Part shown: one piece after another, positions 1 through 9,406 of the stretch
Position numbering within the stretch: the first letter of the stretch is position 1
Layout: every line of letters begins with the position of its first letter
Assembly (NCBI RefSeq): GCF_007097155.1
Contig: NZ_VJWA01000002.1
Coordinates: forward strand, 744,001-808,000
DNA: 64,000 nucleotides
Source of the DNA: Glacieibacterium frigidum
GTDB lineage: Bacteria > Pseudomonadota > Alphaproteobacteria > Sphingomonadales > Sphingomonadaceae
Direction of reading: 5' to 3'
Made by a program: the position numbers and the translations under genes
Notes under the pieces: generated by a model
Told to the model about the DNA's origin: nothing
The model's input: the letters and a program-made list of their open reading frames with translations, nothing else
Database searches by the model: none

Positions 1-199
1 CGGCGGCGATGACCGCAGCATCAATCTCGTCGGTCACCGTCGGCACCAGTACCGTCGCGGCGGCGACCCCGGCGCACAGCGCGGCGGCGTCGAGCGGCAC
101 GTCGTCGGCATTCAGCGTCACGTCGAACAATTCGGCCATGCGCGCCTCGACCGCGGGCGGCAGGCGGCGCGTGACGCGGACGACGGGGCGGCTCGGCAT
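1..199 (-). CDS. D-2-hydroxyacid dehydrogenase, N-terminal part (cut by window edge)
   Basis: Only the first 66 residues are visible; the gene runs off the left edge. The reading MPSRPVVRVTRRLPPAVEAR followed by a region of alternating strands and helices with LVPTVTDEID matches the N-terminal substrate-binding half of the glyoxylate/hydroxypyruvate reductase type of D-isomer specific 2-hydroxyacid dehydrogenases. These enzymes reduce 2-oxoacids with NAD(P)H in the cytoplasm. The NAD-binding core and the catalytic Arg/Glu/His residues lie outside the window, so the substrate cannot be judged. It is transcribed divergently from the SH3-domain gene. The ATG at 199 is the first good start, preceded by a weak GGATGA ribosome site. 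Confidence 0.75.
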   Translation of the reverse strand, partial: MPSRPVVRVTRRLPPAVEARMAELFDVTLNADDVPLDAAALCAGVAAATVLVPTVTDEIDAAVIAA

Positions 200-279
200 A
201 TCATCCGCGCTAGCCGGGCGCGCGGGCGCGCGCAAGCGACGCCTTCAAAGCGCGCACATCTTGCTCTATGGCCGCGGTG

Positions 280-783
280 ATGCGCCTGCTGTTTCTCGCC
301 CTCCTGATCGCGACGCCCGCCGTCGCCGCGCCCGCCGACCCGGCGCAGGCGTGCAAGGACGCGCTGTCGGGCTTGGCGACGCCGCGCTTCGTTTCGCTCA
401 AGCCCGGCAAGGCCTTCGTGCGCGCCGGACCGGGCGACCAGTATCCGGTCCTGTGGGTCTATGTCCGGCGCGGCCTGCCGCTGGAGGTGCTCAAGGAATA
501 TTGCATCTGGCGCCAGGTCCGTGACGAGAGCGGCCAGGTCGGCTGGATCAACAAGAGCCTGCTGCAGCCCGACCGGCTGGCGCTGGTGACGCGCGGCGTC
601 CGCACGCTGTATTCGCGCCCCGACCTCGCCTCGCCGCCCGTCTATCGCATCGAGGCCGGCGCGCTCGTCGGTCTGACCCTGTGCGAGGGCGAATGGTGCC
701 GCGTCGCGCGCGGCGGCAAGGGGGGATACATCCTCCGCGCCCAGCTGTGGGGCACCTATCCGAACGAGCGGATCGAGGGCTAG
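280..783 (+). CDS. Exported SH3 domain-containing protein
   Basis: This protein of about 167 residues begins with a clear signal peptide (MRLLFLALLIATPAVAA), so it should act in the periplasm. The rest contains two bacterial SH3-like segments: the first near residues 40-95 with FVRAGPGDQYPV and WRQVRDESGQVGWI, the second near 105-160 with VRTLYSRPDL and GEWCRVARGGKGGYI. Such SH3 pairs usually bind peptidoglycan or partner proteins and have no catalytic residues. A start four codons upstream at 268 is possible, but the ATG at 280 places the signal peptide correctly. Its stop overlaps the stop of the convergent PEP carboxylase gene by 3 nt. The exact role is unknown. Confidence 0.8.
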   Translation: MRLLFLALLIATPAVAAPADPAQACKDALSGLATPRFVSLKPGKAFVRAGPGDQYPVLWVYVRRGLPLEVLKEYCIWRQVRDESGQVGWINKSLLQPDRLALVTRGVRTLYSRPDLASPPVYRIEAGALVGLTLCEGEWCRVARGGKGGYILRAQLWGTYPNERIEG

Positions 784-3437
784 CCGCTGTTCCGCAAGCC
801 GGCAGCGATGCCGTTGATGCTGAGGTGGATGCCGTCGGCGATGCGCGGGTCGGTGTCGCCGGCGCGGCGGCGGCGGATGAGTTCGACCTGCAGCTCGTTC
901 AGCGGATCGATATAGGGCAGGCGCATCCGCACCGCGCGCTGCAGCGCGGGCGTGCGGTCGAGCAGGTCGGCCTGGCCGGTCAGGTCGAGCAGCACGTCGC
1001 GCGTCCGCTCCCAGCCGCTCTCGATCCGCCCGAAGATGCGGGTGCGCAGGTCGGCATCCTCGACGAGGCCCGCGTACAGGCCCGCCACCGCCATGTTGGA
1101 CTTCGCGAGCACCATCTCGAGGTTCGACAGCGTCGCCGCGAGGAACGGCCAGCCCGCAACCATCTCGCGCAGCAGGCCGCGATCGGCGAAGTCGCCCAGC
1201 GCTGCGCCCGCGCCGTACCAGCCCGGCAGCATGATCCGCGCCTGCGCCCAGCTGAACACCCAGGGGATGGCGCGCAGGTCCTCGATCGCGTCGGACTTGG
1301 TGCGCGACGCGGGGCGCGACCCGATCTTCAACTCGGCGATCTCGGTGATCGGCGTCGCGGCGCGGAAGAACTTGTTGAAGCCGTCGGTGCCATAGACCAG
1401 CGCGCGATAGTCGCGGTACGCCTGGCCGCTGATCGTCGCCATCGCTTCGGCGAAGCGCGCGGCGTCGGCGGGCGGCACCGCGGGCGGGCCGAGGCTGGCG
1501 AGCAGGGTCGCCGCGGTCATCGTCTCGAGGCTGGTCTCGGCCGCGGCGGGGGTGCCGTATTTCGACGCGATGACCTCGCCCTGTTCGGTGATGCGGATGC
1601 GGCCCTGCACGGTGCCCGGCGGCTGGGCGCGGATCGCGTCGAACGCCGGACCGCCGCCGCGCCCGACCGCGCCGCCGCGGCCATGGAACAGCTGCATCGC
1701 GATGCCGGCTTCATGGAAGACGTCGCGGATCGCCGTTGCGCCGGTGTGGAGCGACCAGTTCGAGGTCAGGTACCCCCCGTCCTTGTTCGAGTCCGAGTAG
1801 CCGACCATCACCTCCTGGAACCCGCGCGCACGTGCGAGTGCAGCGGCCTTGGGGCGGTCGAGGAAGCGGCGCATGACGGCGGGGCCGGCCTCGAGGTCCT
1901 CGATCGTCTCGAACAGCGGCACCGCCATGATCGGGCAGTCGGGCGGATCGCCGGGGCGATAGACGCCGACTTCCTTCAGCAGGATATAGACTTCGAGCAG
2001 GTTGGCGACGCCGCTCGCCTTGGATACGATATAGGCGCGGATGCAGTCGGGGCCGAAGCGCGCGTGTGCCGCGGCCGCGGCGCGGACGATGCCGAGTTCC
2101 TTCGCGGTCTCCTCGCTATACGCAGTGAACGGTAGCGTCAGCATGCGCGGCTGGGCGAGTTCGGCGCCGAGCAATTCGATGCGCGCGTCCTCGTCGAGCG
2201 CCTCGTAATCGGGGCAGACGCCGGCCGTCCGCAGCAGTTCGGCGACGACGCGGCCGTGGACGTCGGCGTTCTGGCGCAGGTCGAGCGTCGCGAAGTGGAA
2301 GCCGAACAGCCGCACCGCCGTGGTCAGCCGCGCCAGCCGTCCGGCGGCGACGACGCCCGCCCCGCCCGCTTCCAGCGAAGCCGTGACCACCGCGAGATCG
2401 GCGAGCATCGCGTCGGCGTTGGGGTACGGCGCGGCGGCGACCCGCCCGGGCAGTGGCGGCGCGTGGCGCGCGATTAGCGCGTACGTCGCCGCGGTGCGCG
2501 CGTAGACGCCGGTCAGCGCGCGTCGGTAGGGCTCGTCGGCGCGGCTCGGGACATCGTCGCCCGACGCATCGGCGAGCGCCGCCAGGTCGGCCGTCACCTC
2601 GGCCAGCGACGCCGAGATCGACAGTTCGGAGCCGAGCTGGTTGAGTTCGCCCAGATAATGGCCGAGCGCCACCGCCGCACCCGCCGCGAGCGCCGCGTCG
2701 AGGGTCACCGCGTCGACGTTCGGATTGCCGTCGCGGTCGCCGCCGATCCAGTTGCCGGGGCGCAGGAAGGGCGGCAGCGCGCCGCCAAGCAGCTTCTCCC
2801 AGCGCGCGTGGAGCACCGGCAGCACCGGCAGCACGTTCGCGCCGAGCACCGCGAAGGCGTTGCCGATCTCGTCCGCCACGACCGGCCGCACGCTGCGCAG
2901 CGCGCGCGTCTGCCACAACAGGGTGATATGGCGGACCAGCTCGGCCTCGGTATAGGGGTCGCAGCTGCCGCTGGCGCACGCCGACAGCAGCTCGCCGATC
3001 GCCGCCTCGCGGTCGATCATCGACTTGCGCCGCACCTCGGTCGGATGTGCGGTCAGCACCGGCGCGATCAGCGCATGGTCGAGCAGCGTACGCACCGCCG
3101 CCCGGTCGACGCCCTCGCGCCCCAGTACATCGACCGCGCCCGCCAGTGTCGCCTCGCGCCGCATTTCAGGCGGCGCACTCCGGTCCTCGGCGAGATTGGC
3201 GAGCAGCGAGAACAGCAGAAAGCCACGCACGAAGCACAGGGTGTCGCCGAGATCGAGCGCCGCGAGCCGTTCGCTCAGCGCGCCACGTTCGGCGTCCCCG
3301 CGATGGACCGCGACCGACGCCCGGCGCACACCCTCGATCGCATCGAAAACCGCATCGCCCTCATGCGCGCGAATGACATCCCCCAGCAGCCTCCCCAGAT
3401 ACCGGACGTCAGCACGATCAGGGGCTGCTTCGCTCAT
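780..3437 (-). CDS. ppc: Phosphoenolpyruvate carboxylase
   Basis: The 885-residue product is full length for bacterial PEP carboxylase, the cytoplasmic enzyme that fixes bicarbonate onto PEP to give oxaloacetate and refills the TCA cycle. Hallmarks are the catalytic-histidine motif VLTAHPTEVRRKS near residue 130, the segment FHGRGGAVGRGGGPA near 580 that holds the mobile catalytic loop, the VQGRIRITEQGEVI segment just after it, and the C-terminal LRNSG, which matches the conserved effector-site ending (usually RNTG). The ATG at 3437 is the natural start. It is a single gene ending against the SH3 gene and followed upstream by an SDR gene in the same orientation with a 40 nt gap. Confidence 0.97.
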   Translation of the reverse strand: MSEAAPDRADVRYLGRLLGDVIRAHEGDAVFDAIEGVRRASVAVHRGDAERGALSERLAALDLGDTLCFVRGFLLFSLLANLAEDRSAPPEMRREATLAGAVDVLGREGVDRAAVRTLLDHALIAPVLTAHPTEVRRKSMIDREAAIGELLSACASGSCDPYTEAELVRHITLLWQTRALRSVRPVVADEIGNAFAVLGANVLPVLPVLHARWEKLLGGALPPFLRPGNWIGGDRDGNPNVDAVTLDAALAAGAAVALGHYLGELNQLGSELSISASLAEVTADLAALADASGDDVPSRADEPYRRALTGVYARTAATYALIARHAPPLPGRVAAAPYPNADAMLADLAVVTASLEAGGAGVVAAGRLARLTTAVRLFGFHFATLDLRQNADVHGRVVAELLRTAGVCPDYEALDEDARIELLGAELAQPRMLTLPFTAYSEETAKELGIVRAAAAAHARFGPDCIRAYIVSKASGVANLLEVYILLKEVGVYRPGDPPDCPIMAVPLFETIEDLEAGPAVMRRFLDRPKAAALARARGFQEVMVGYSDSNKDGGYLTSNWSLHTGATAIRDVFHEAGIAMQLFHGRGGAVGRGGGPAFDAIRAQPPGTVQGRIRITEQGEVIASKYGTPAAAETSLETMTAATLLASLGPPAVPPADAARFAEAMATISGQAYRDYRALVYGTDGFNKFFRAATPITEIAELKIGSRPASRTKSDAIEDLRAIPWVFSWAQARIMLPGWYGAGAALGDFADRGLLREMVAGWPFLAATLSNLEMVLAKSNMAVAGLYAGLVEDADLRTRIFGRIESGWERTRDVLLDLTGQADLLDRTPALQRAVRMRLPYIDPLNELQVELIRRRRAGDTDPRIADGIHLSINGIAAGLRNSG

Positions 3438-3479
3438 GCAGCAAAGTCTAGCGGGGGGTTCGGCCGACCGCCAGCGCGA

Positions 3480-4328
3480 TCAGCCGCCGACGGGCGTACC
3501 ACCGTTGACGTGCAGCACCTGCGCCGTGACGTAGCTCGCGTCTTCGCAGGCCAGATAGAGATACGCGGGAGCCACCTCGTTAGGCTGACCCTTGCGGCCC
3601 ATCGGCGTACTCTCGCCGAAGGTCGCGAGCTTTTCGGGCGTCGACCCGCCGCTCGGGTTGAGCGGTGTCCATATCGGACCTGGTGCGACGCCGTTGACGC
3701 GAATGCCCTTCTCAACGAGCTGCGATGCCAGCGCGCGCGTGAACGAGGTGATCGCACCCTTCGTCGACGAATAGTCGATCAGCTCCTTCTCACCGGCAAA
3801 GCTCGTCACCGAGGTCGTGTTGATGATCGACGCCCCCGACGACAGGTGCGGCATCGCCGCCTGCGTCACGAAGAACATGCCGAAGATATTGGTCTGGAAG
3901 GTGCGGCGCAGCTGCGCCTCGGTGATTTTCGTGAAGTCCGGGTCGGCGTGTTGCTCGCCGGCATTGTTGACGACGATGTCGAGCCCGCCCAGCGTCTCGA
4001 CCGCCTTGGCGACGATGCCCTCGGCGGTCGCCTTGTCGCCGATGTCGCCGGGCAGCAGCACGCACTGTGCGCCCTCGGCCTCGCAAGCGACGCGGGTTTC
4101 TTCGGCGTCGTCATGCTCATCCAGATAGGCAATGCCGATGTCGGCGCCCTCGCGCGCGAAAAGCACCGCGACGGCGCGGCCGATGCCGCTGTCGGCACCG
4201 GTGATCAGCGCGACCTTGCCCTCCAGCCGCCCGCTGCCGGGATAGCGCGGCATGTACTGCGGCCGCTCGGCCATGTCGCCCTCGGTGCCGGGCAGGGCGT
4301 CTTCGTGGATCTGGGGTTCGGTTGTCAT
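3480..4328 (-). CDS. SDR family oxidoreductase (YghA/YhdF-type)
   Basis: The 282-residue protein is a classical short-chain dehydrogenase with a roughly 40-residue N-terminal extension typical of the stress-associated YghA/YhdF/GSP39 group. Visible motifs are the cofactor site TGADSGIGRAVA (residues about 43-54), NNAG near 125, the catalytic Ser in TTSVTSFAG, the YSSTK catalytic Tyr/Lys pair near 198 and APGPIWTPL. It should reduce or oxidise an aldehyde or ketone with NAD(P)H in the cytoplasm; the substrate is unknown. Upstream lies a small hypothetical gene in the same direction with a gap of 36 nt, so the two may share a transcript. Confidence 0.9.
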   Translation of the reverse strand: MTTEPQIHEDALPGTEGDMAERPQYMPRYPGSGRLEGKVALITGADSGIGRAVAVLFAREGADIGIAYLDEHDDAEETRVACEAEGAQCVLLPGDIGDKATAEGIVAKAVETLGGLDIVVNNAGEQHADPDFTKITEAQLRRTFQTNIFGMFFVTQAAMPHLSSGASIINTTSVTSFAGEKELIDYSSTKGAITSFTRALASQLVEKGIRVNGVAPGPIWTPLNPSGGSTPEKLATFGESTPMGRKGQPNEVAPAYLYLACEDASYVTAQVLHVNGGTPVGG

Positions 4329-4364
4329 GCCCGCGAGAACAGCACGGGAAGGACGGGGGTTCCG

Positions 4365-4595
4365 TCAGCCGGCGGGCGAAAGTTCGGCGCTTACGATCAT
4401 CGGCGTCGCGGCCTTCTGGCAGCGAACCGCAACGACCGGATAGGACAGGCCGGTGTAGCGGTTGAGCGCTGTCTCGGCGGCCGCGTTGCACTCGGCAACG
4501 CTGACGAACTGGGTCGGCTCGGTGCGCACCGTCTGGCACGCGTCCCCGGCGTCGCTGCAGCCCAGGATTGCCATCACGATCAGTGCAGGGGTCAT
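4365..4595 (-). CDS. Small exported hypothetical protein
   Basis: The product is 76 residues and was not recognised. It starts with a short hydrophobic stretch MTPALIVMAILGC, where ILGC could be a lipobox although the hydrophobic segment is very short, followed by a cysteine-containing region (CSDAGDAC, AECNAA, VRCQKA). Four cysteines downstream of the signal suggest a small disulfide-stabilised periplasmic or surface protein. The ATG at 4595 was chosen over a longer frame starting at 4619 because GGAAGGA sits at good spacing before it. It reads divergently from the Atm1-type exporter. The protein is real-looking in composition but its role is unknown. Confidence 0.6.
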   Translation of the reverse strand: MTPALIVMAILGCSDAGDACQTVRTEPTQFVSVAECNAAAETALNRYTGLSYPVVAVRCQKAATPMIVSAELSPAG

Positions 4596-4698
4596 TCGCC
4601 GATCCTTCCGTCTGCACAACTTACGTTAGGGTGCGTTGTTCCGTTGCATTGTCGGGACGAAATTTGGGAATCGGCGGCAGACACGCCATATCGCGCCG

Positions 4699-6510
4699 AT
4701 GCGAGATTCGACTGCCACGACCGACCAGACGCCCGACTTCAAGACGCTGCGGCGCTTCCTGCCCTATCTCTGGCCCGCCGACGCGCCGAGCCTGCGGGCG
4801 CGGGTGGTGTTCGCGATGGTCCTCGTCGTGCTGGCGAAGCTGGTCAGCTATGTCATGCCGTTCGCCTACAAGGGCGCGATCGACACGATGAGTACGGGCG
4901 TCCGCGAGGGCGTCACCATCGCCGTCGCGCTCGTCGTGGCCTACGCCGGGGCGCGCTTCTCGCAGGTGCTGTTCGACAACCTCCGCAATGCGATCTTCGA
5001 GCGTGTCGGGCAGACTGCCGCGCGGACGCTGTCGCAGCACGTCTTCGTCCACATCCACAAGTTGTCGCTGCGCTATCACCTCGAGCGGCGCACCGGCACG
5101 CTGACGCGCATCGTCGAACGCGGCACCAAGTCGATCGACACGATGCTGTATTTCATCCTGTTCAACATCGTGCCGACGGCGCTCGACCTCGTCGTCACGA
5201 GCGCGATCTTCGGGATCAAGTTCGGCCCCGGCCTCGTCCTCGCGACGCTGGTCATGGTCGTCGTCTACATCGTCTTCACGCAGAAGATCACCGACTGGCG
5301 CAACGCGCTGCGGCGCGAGATGGTCGACACCGACAACAAGGCCGTCGGCCGCGCCGTCGACGCGCTTCTCAACTACGAGACCGTCAAATATTTCAACGCC
5401 GAGGAGCACGAGGCGCGCGGCTACGGCACCGCGATGGGCAAGTGGACCGAGGCTGCGATCCGCAACCAGAATTCGCTGTCGTGGCTTAACGTCGGCCAGT
5501 CGCTGATCACCAATCTGATGATGGCGGGCGCGATGGCGTACAGCGTCTGGGGCTGGAGCCAGGGGCAGTTCACGGTCGGCGACGTGGTGCTGGTCAATAC
5601 GTTGCTGGCGCAGCTGTTCCGGCCACTCGACATGCTCGGCATGGTCTACCGCGAGATCAAGCAGGGGCTGGTCGACATGGAGCAGATGTTCAAGCTGGTC
5701 GACACCCAGGCCGAAATCGCCGACGCGCCCGACGCGGTGCCGCTGGTCCTGCGCGGCGGCAACGTGCGCTTCGCGGGCGTAGATTTCAGCTACGAGCCGC
5801 GCCGCCAGATCCTGCACGACGTGTCGTTCGACATCGCGCCGGGGCGCAAGCTTGCGGTCGTCGGCCATTCGGGGGCGGGCAAGTCGACGCTGAGCCGCAT
5901 CCTGTACCGCTTCTACGACATCGCCGGCGGCCATGTGACGATCGACGGGCAGGACATCCGCAAGGTCACCCAGTCGAGCCTGCGCCGCGCCATCGGGATC
6001 GTCCCGCAGGACACCGTGCTGTTCAACGACACCATCGGCTACAACATCGGCTACGGCCGCGCTGGGGCGACCCAGGCCGAGATCGAGGCGGCGGCGCGCG
6101 AGGCGTCGATCCACGACTTCATTGTCTCGTTGCCCGACGGCTATGCGACGCCGGTCGGCGAGCGCGGCCTGAAACTGTCGGGCGGCGAGAAGCAGCGCGT
6201 CGCGATCGCGCGCACGATCCTGAAGGACCCCGCGATCCTGATCCTCGACGAGGCGACCAGCGCGCTCGATTCGGCGACCGAGGCCGAGATCCAGGACGCA
6301 CTGCACAATGTCGCCGAGCGGCGCACGACGCTGGTCATCGCCCACCGCCTGTCGACGGTGACCGACGCCGACGAGATCGTCGTCATGGACGCCGGCCGGA
6401 TCGTCGAGCGCGGCACGCATGCCGAGCTGATGGCGCTGACCGGACTCTATGCGTCGATGTGGGCGCTGCAGCAGGCCGAGGCGGAGGGCGAGATGGTGGC
6501 GGTGAAGTAA
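4699..6510 (+). CDS. ABC exporter of the Atm1 / heavy-metal type (permease-ATPase fusion)
   Basis: This 603-residue half-transporter joins a six-helix membrane domain (roughly residues 25-330) to an ATPase domain. The membrane domain carries the Atm1-type segment LERRTGTLTRIVERGTKSID and the NYETVKYFNAEEHE stretch, which separate Atm1/HMT1 exporters from MsbA or lipid exporters. The ATPase has Walker A GHSGAGKS near 388, signature LSGGEKQRVAIART near 493, Walker B ILILDEATSALD near 513 and the switch His in IAHRLSTV. Atm1 relatives export glutathione-linked sulfur or metal compounds across the inner membrane and support Fe-S and heavy-metal homeostasis. The ATG at 4699 is preferred to an upstream start at 4636, which would add 21 unconserved residues. 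Confidence 0.93.
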   Translation: MRDSTATTDQTPDFKTLRRFLPYLWPADAPSLRARVVFAMVLVVLAKLVSYVMPFAYKGAIDTMSTGVREGVTIAVALVVAYAGARFSQVLFDNLRNAIFERVGQTAARTLSQHVFVHIHKLSLRYHLERRTGTLTRIVERGTKSIDTMLYFILFNIVPTALDLVVTSAIFGIKFGPGLVLATLVMVVVYIVFTQKITDWRNALRREMVDTDNKAVGRAVDALLNYETVKYFNAEEHEARGYGTAMGKWTEAAIRNQNSLSWLNVGQSLITNLMMAGAMAYSVWGWSQGQFTVGDVVLVNTLLAQLFRPLDMLGMVYREIKQGLVDMEQMFKLVDTQAEIADAPDAVPLVLRGGNVRFAGVDFSYEPRRQILHDVSFDIAPGRKLAVVGHSGAGKSTLSRILYRFYDIAGGHVTIDGQDIRKVTQSSLRRAIGIVPQDTVLFNDTIGYNIGYGRAGATQAEIEAAAREASIHDFIVSLPDGYATPVGERGLKLSGGEKQRVAIARTILKDPAILILDEATSALDSATEAEIQDALHNVAERRTTLVIAHRLSTVTDADEIVVMDAGRIVERGTHAELMALTGLYASMWALQQAEAEGEMVAVK

Positions 6511-6621
6511 CGACCTGATTGACACGCCTAATCCGTTTGCTCCATTGTGCCGAGCTAAGTTAGTCGCGTGACCCCATTATGGCGTTCGGCCGGTTGCCGA
6601 TTTTCGACAAGGTCGTGATCC

Positions 6622-8634
6622 ATGATGCTCGTCGCACGACTACGTGCCACGCTAACTCTGTTGTCCCTCGGACTATTTCTGAGCGGCTGCATTTTCGATG
6701 GCGGCGAGCGGGTCAATTCCACCTCTCCCGTGATCCGAACCTCGATGATGCCGGCCAGCGTGCCCTACTACCTCGACCCGTGCGGTCAGAACGGCGACAA
6801 AGCGGAGTATCGTCTCTATCCACCTGCCGGCCTGCGGAAATGGATGGGCGGGAAGGATCGTGCAAGCGCGGAACAGGGTAGTGTAGAGGAGCTCGCTGCG
6901 TCCCACGAGCGGTGCACGCGCCAGTTGCGTATCGGCAACGGTGATGCGATCACAGTGCGCCTGCACAGGGTTGGACTCGGCGGGCTCGCGCGCTTCAGTC
7001 GCCAAGATCCGCGGCGCTGCGTCGGCGGCTGCCGCCGCGACATTGCGATCGTGATGGAATTTAACGGGTCGACGACGTTGCAGCGCCCGATCGTCGCATT
7101 TTACCAGACCGACGTCCCGCCCGACGGCCTGCTGCAATTCAGCAACCAGACCATCTTTAGCCAGGACGAGTGGTTCTTCCGTTACCCGCCAAACGTGCGC
7201 GTGCGCTTGTACGATGTACGAGACGACAAGGATGCGGCGCTGCGTGCTAATCTAGAAACGGTCAAGCGCGGCGCCAATCTTATCAAATCCTATATCTCAG
7301 GTGCCGCAATCGCAGGGCCGATCGTTGATACGGCTTTCAAGGCGGCCGACCAGCTGCTTAGTAAGCCGCGCAACCGAGCGATCCTCGACATGTCCTTTCA
7401 GCTGTTTCCGCAGCTAGAGGATCAGGCAGTCAAGAACGACAGCTTTCCAGGCAAACCCTGCGAAGCAGCAGTTGGGAAGGCGGATATCTCGGGACTGCCA
7501 ATCACCCCGGCCGAACTGGCTAGGCAGCAAAAGCTGTGCGTCGAGCAACAACGTATCGAGGCAGAGGTAAAAAGTGCGGTTCCAACGACCGAGGCAGCGG
7601 TACGCCAGTTTCAACGTGCTAACAAGGTGGCGGTGGACGGGATCATCGGGCCCACGACACGTAAGCTGTTAAACAGCCGCGGCCTACGCGGCAGCGACGA
7701 CCAGCTCGGCGAGCAGATACAGAAGATCCAGATTGCTCAGCGCTTAGAACAGTTGTCGCCGGTTCGGTCATCGGGGGTTGACGCGACGTTCGGCGCCCCG
7801 ATCCTCGCCTCCCAATACATCGTATTTAGTGAGAGCGCCTATGGCTTGAGTAAGCCAACAAATCCGTCGAGCACTGTACAGCATCCCCGAGGCTGCAGTG
7901 CCGACGGGACAGGCGAGGACAATCGCCTCGATAACCGCCGCCGTTTAATCGGGGCACCGCTTCCCAAGTTCTATTTTGTCCCCGACGGAGTCGATTATAT
8001 GGGCGCGAAGATCCACGCTCGCTTCGACGATCGTAGCGCCTGCGTGCTCGAAACGCCTTTCGTCGTGTTCGCCATCACTCGCGAAAGCTCCGCGGTGTCG
8101 CTCGACGTCGCGCAGCGCATATCGGAACTCGGCAGCAAGTTCAGCGTCACGCCGACGGTGTCGGAAGGCGTGATCTCGACCCTTTCGGCTACGCTCGTCG
8201 ACGCAGAACTGGCGTTGGCAATCGATCGGCTTGAGAACCGCCGTCGCGGCGCAGAGTTTTACAAGATGGTTGAGACGCTCGACGCGCAACTCCGCCGCGC
8301 CACGCCACCATCGCCGGGAGATAAGACGCCGCCGGCGGATACAGCGCAACACCCTAAGCCCGGCGCTGACTACCGCAATCGCGTATATCGGCTGATTGCC
8401 GATTATACCGGCTGCGTCGTGACTGACGACTCTGCCGATACCGTCCTGCCGCTTATTCGCGACCAATGGCACAGTTCCGAACGTCTGAGCGCGGTGCGAA
8501 GTTCGTTCGTAAAGCCCTACTTCAAGGATGCAACCGCGTGCGAAGCGCCGGTCGAGAAGCCTAAGGCCCCGGCCATTCCCGCCGCGGAGCCCGAGACAGA
8601 TGCTGGAACGGCTGTCGACCAGCAGTTGTCGTAG
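6622..8634 (+). CDS. Lipoprotein of unknown function with a peptidoglycan-binding repeat
   Basis: The 670-residue product starts with a lipoprotein signal ending in the lipobox LSGC (Cys23), so it is probably anchored to a membrane facing the periplasm. A single PG_binding_1-like unit is readable near residues 322-352 (AAVRQFQRANKVAVDGIIGP then TTRKLL). The N-terminal part holds several cysteines and the phrase DIAIVMEFNGSTTLQ, suggesting a beta-rich domain. The C-terminal half begins with FGAPILASQYIVFSESAYGL and ends with an acidic, proline-rich tail. Base composition and codon choice are plainly more AT-rich than the flanking genes, which hints at foreign origin. AAGG precedes the ATG pair at 6622/6625. 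No known family was recognised for the bulk of the protein. Confidence 0.75.
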   Translation: MMLVARLRATLTLLSLGLFLSGCIFDGGERVNSTSPVIRTSMMPASVPYYLDPCGQNGDKAEYRLYPPAGLRKWMGGKDRASAEQGSVEELAASHERCTRQLRIGNGDAITVRLHRVGLGGLARFSRQDPRRCVGGCRRDIAIVMEFNGSTTLQRPIVAFYQTDVPPDGLLQFSNQTIFSQDEWFFRYPPNVRVRLYDVRDDKDAALRANLETVKRGANLIKSYISGAAIAGPIVDTAFKAADQLLSKPRNRAILDMSFQLFPQLEDQAVKNDSFPGKPCEAAVGKADISGLPITPAELARQQKLCVEQQRIEAEVKSAVPTTEAAVRQFQRANKVAVDGIIGPTTRKLLNSRGLRGSDDQLGEQIQKIQIAQRLEQLSPVRSSGVDATFGAPILASQYIVFSESAYGLSKPTNPSSTVQHPRGCSADGTGEDNRLDNRRRLIGAPLPKFYFVPDGVDYMGAKIHARFDDRSACVLETPFVVFAITRESSAVSLDVAQRISELGSKFSVTPTVSEGVISTLSATLVDAELALAIDRLENRRRGAEFYKMVETLDAQLRRATPPSPGDKTPPADTAQHPKPGADYRNRVYRLIADYTGCVVTDDSADTVLPLIRDQWHSSERLSAVRSSFVKPYFKDATACEAPVEKPKAPAIPAAEPETDAGTAVDQQLS

Positions 8635-8653
8635 GTCGGTCTCCGCGACGTGA

Positions 8654-9406
8654 TCATAGCGCGATCATCGAAATCTGCCGGCCGTAGTCTGCCTCCCCCG
8701 CATGCGTCGTGCGGCGGTAGCTGAACCAGCGTTCCGCATCGGCATAGGTGTCGAGGCCGAGCGCGGCGATGGTCGTCAGCCCCGCGCCCGCCAGCCGCCG
8801 GACGATGAAGCCTTCGAGGTCGAACTGCCAGTGCCCGGCGCGACCGGCGGCGAAGAAGTCATCGTGGGCGTCGTCGTCGGCGAGGAAGCGGTCGCGGAAG
8901 CCGTCGTCGACCTCGTAGCTGCGCCGGCCGATCGTCGGACCGATCGCGGCGGCAATGCGCTCTCGCCGCGCACCGAGCGCGACCATCGCCTCGACGGTCG
9001 CGGACAGCACGCCCGACAGCGCCGGGCGCCAGCCGGCGTGCGCCGCACCGATCACGCCTGCCTTCACGTCGGCGAACAGCACCGGCGCGCAGTCGGCCGC
9101 CAGGATCGCCAGCGCGAGGCCCGGGGTCGCGGTCGCCATGCCGTCGGCGCGCGGGCGGGCGTCGTCGGCGAAGGGTTCGGTGACGGTCACGACGGTCGGG
9201 CTGTGCACCTGATGCAGCGTCACCAGCGCCGCGCCGGGCGCGACCGCGGCGACGGCGCGGGCCCGGTTCTCGCGCACTGCGGCCTGGTCGTCGCCCGACC
9301 CCAGCCCGCAGTTGAGGCTGGCATAGATACCCCCCGACACGCCGCCCTGCCGCCCCAGGAAGCCGTGGCGCGTGCCCGCCAGCACGGTCGCGGTGACCGG
9401 TGTCAC
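8654..9406 (-). CDS. pgeF: Peptidoglycan editing factor PgeF / laccase-domain protein
   Basis: The 250-residue protein belongs to the YfiH/LACC1 (DUF152) family. Metal ligands are visible in LVTLHQVHSPTVV (His), AADCAPVLFAD (Cys) and GAAHAGWRP (His), as in the family. E. coli YfiH removes wrongly incorporated L-Ser muropeptide precursors, and other members act on purine nucleosides; which activity applies here is not decided by sequence. The start is a GTG at 9406 that overlaps the TGA of the upstream GNAT gene (GTGA), although the open frame continues upstream. This is the last gene of the lgt operon, so it is probably translated by coupling. Confidence 0.9.
   Translation of the reverse strand: MTPVTATVLAGTRHGFLGRQGGVSGGIYASLNCGLGSGDDQAAVRENRARAVAAVAPGAALVTLHQVHSPTVVTVTEPFADDARPRADGMATATPGLALAILAADCAPVLFADVKAGVIGAAHAGWRPALSGVLSATVEAMVALGARRERIAAAIGPTIGRRSYEVDDGFRDRFLADDDAHDDFFAAGRAGHWQFDLEGFIVRRLAGAGLTTIAALGLDTYADAERWFSYRRTTHAGEADYGRQISMIAL

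Noticed and set aside
4621..6525. A 634-codon open frame antisense to the Atm1-type exporter
   Set aside because: It mirrors the real gene in a GC-rich genome; the translation is Arg/Asp/Leu-rich without motifs, and the plus strand carries all ABC transporter motifs.
6520..6560. A TTGACA box upstream of the lipoprotein gene as a promoter
   Set aside because: No acceptable -10 box lies 16-18 nt downstream, so it was not listed as a feature.
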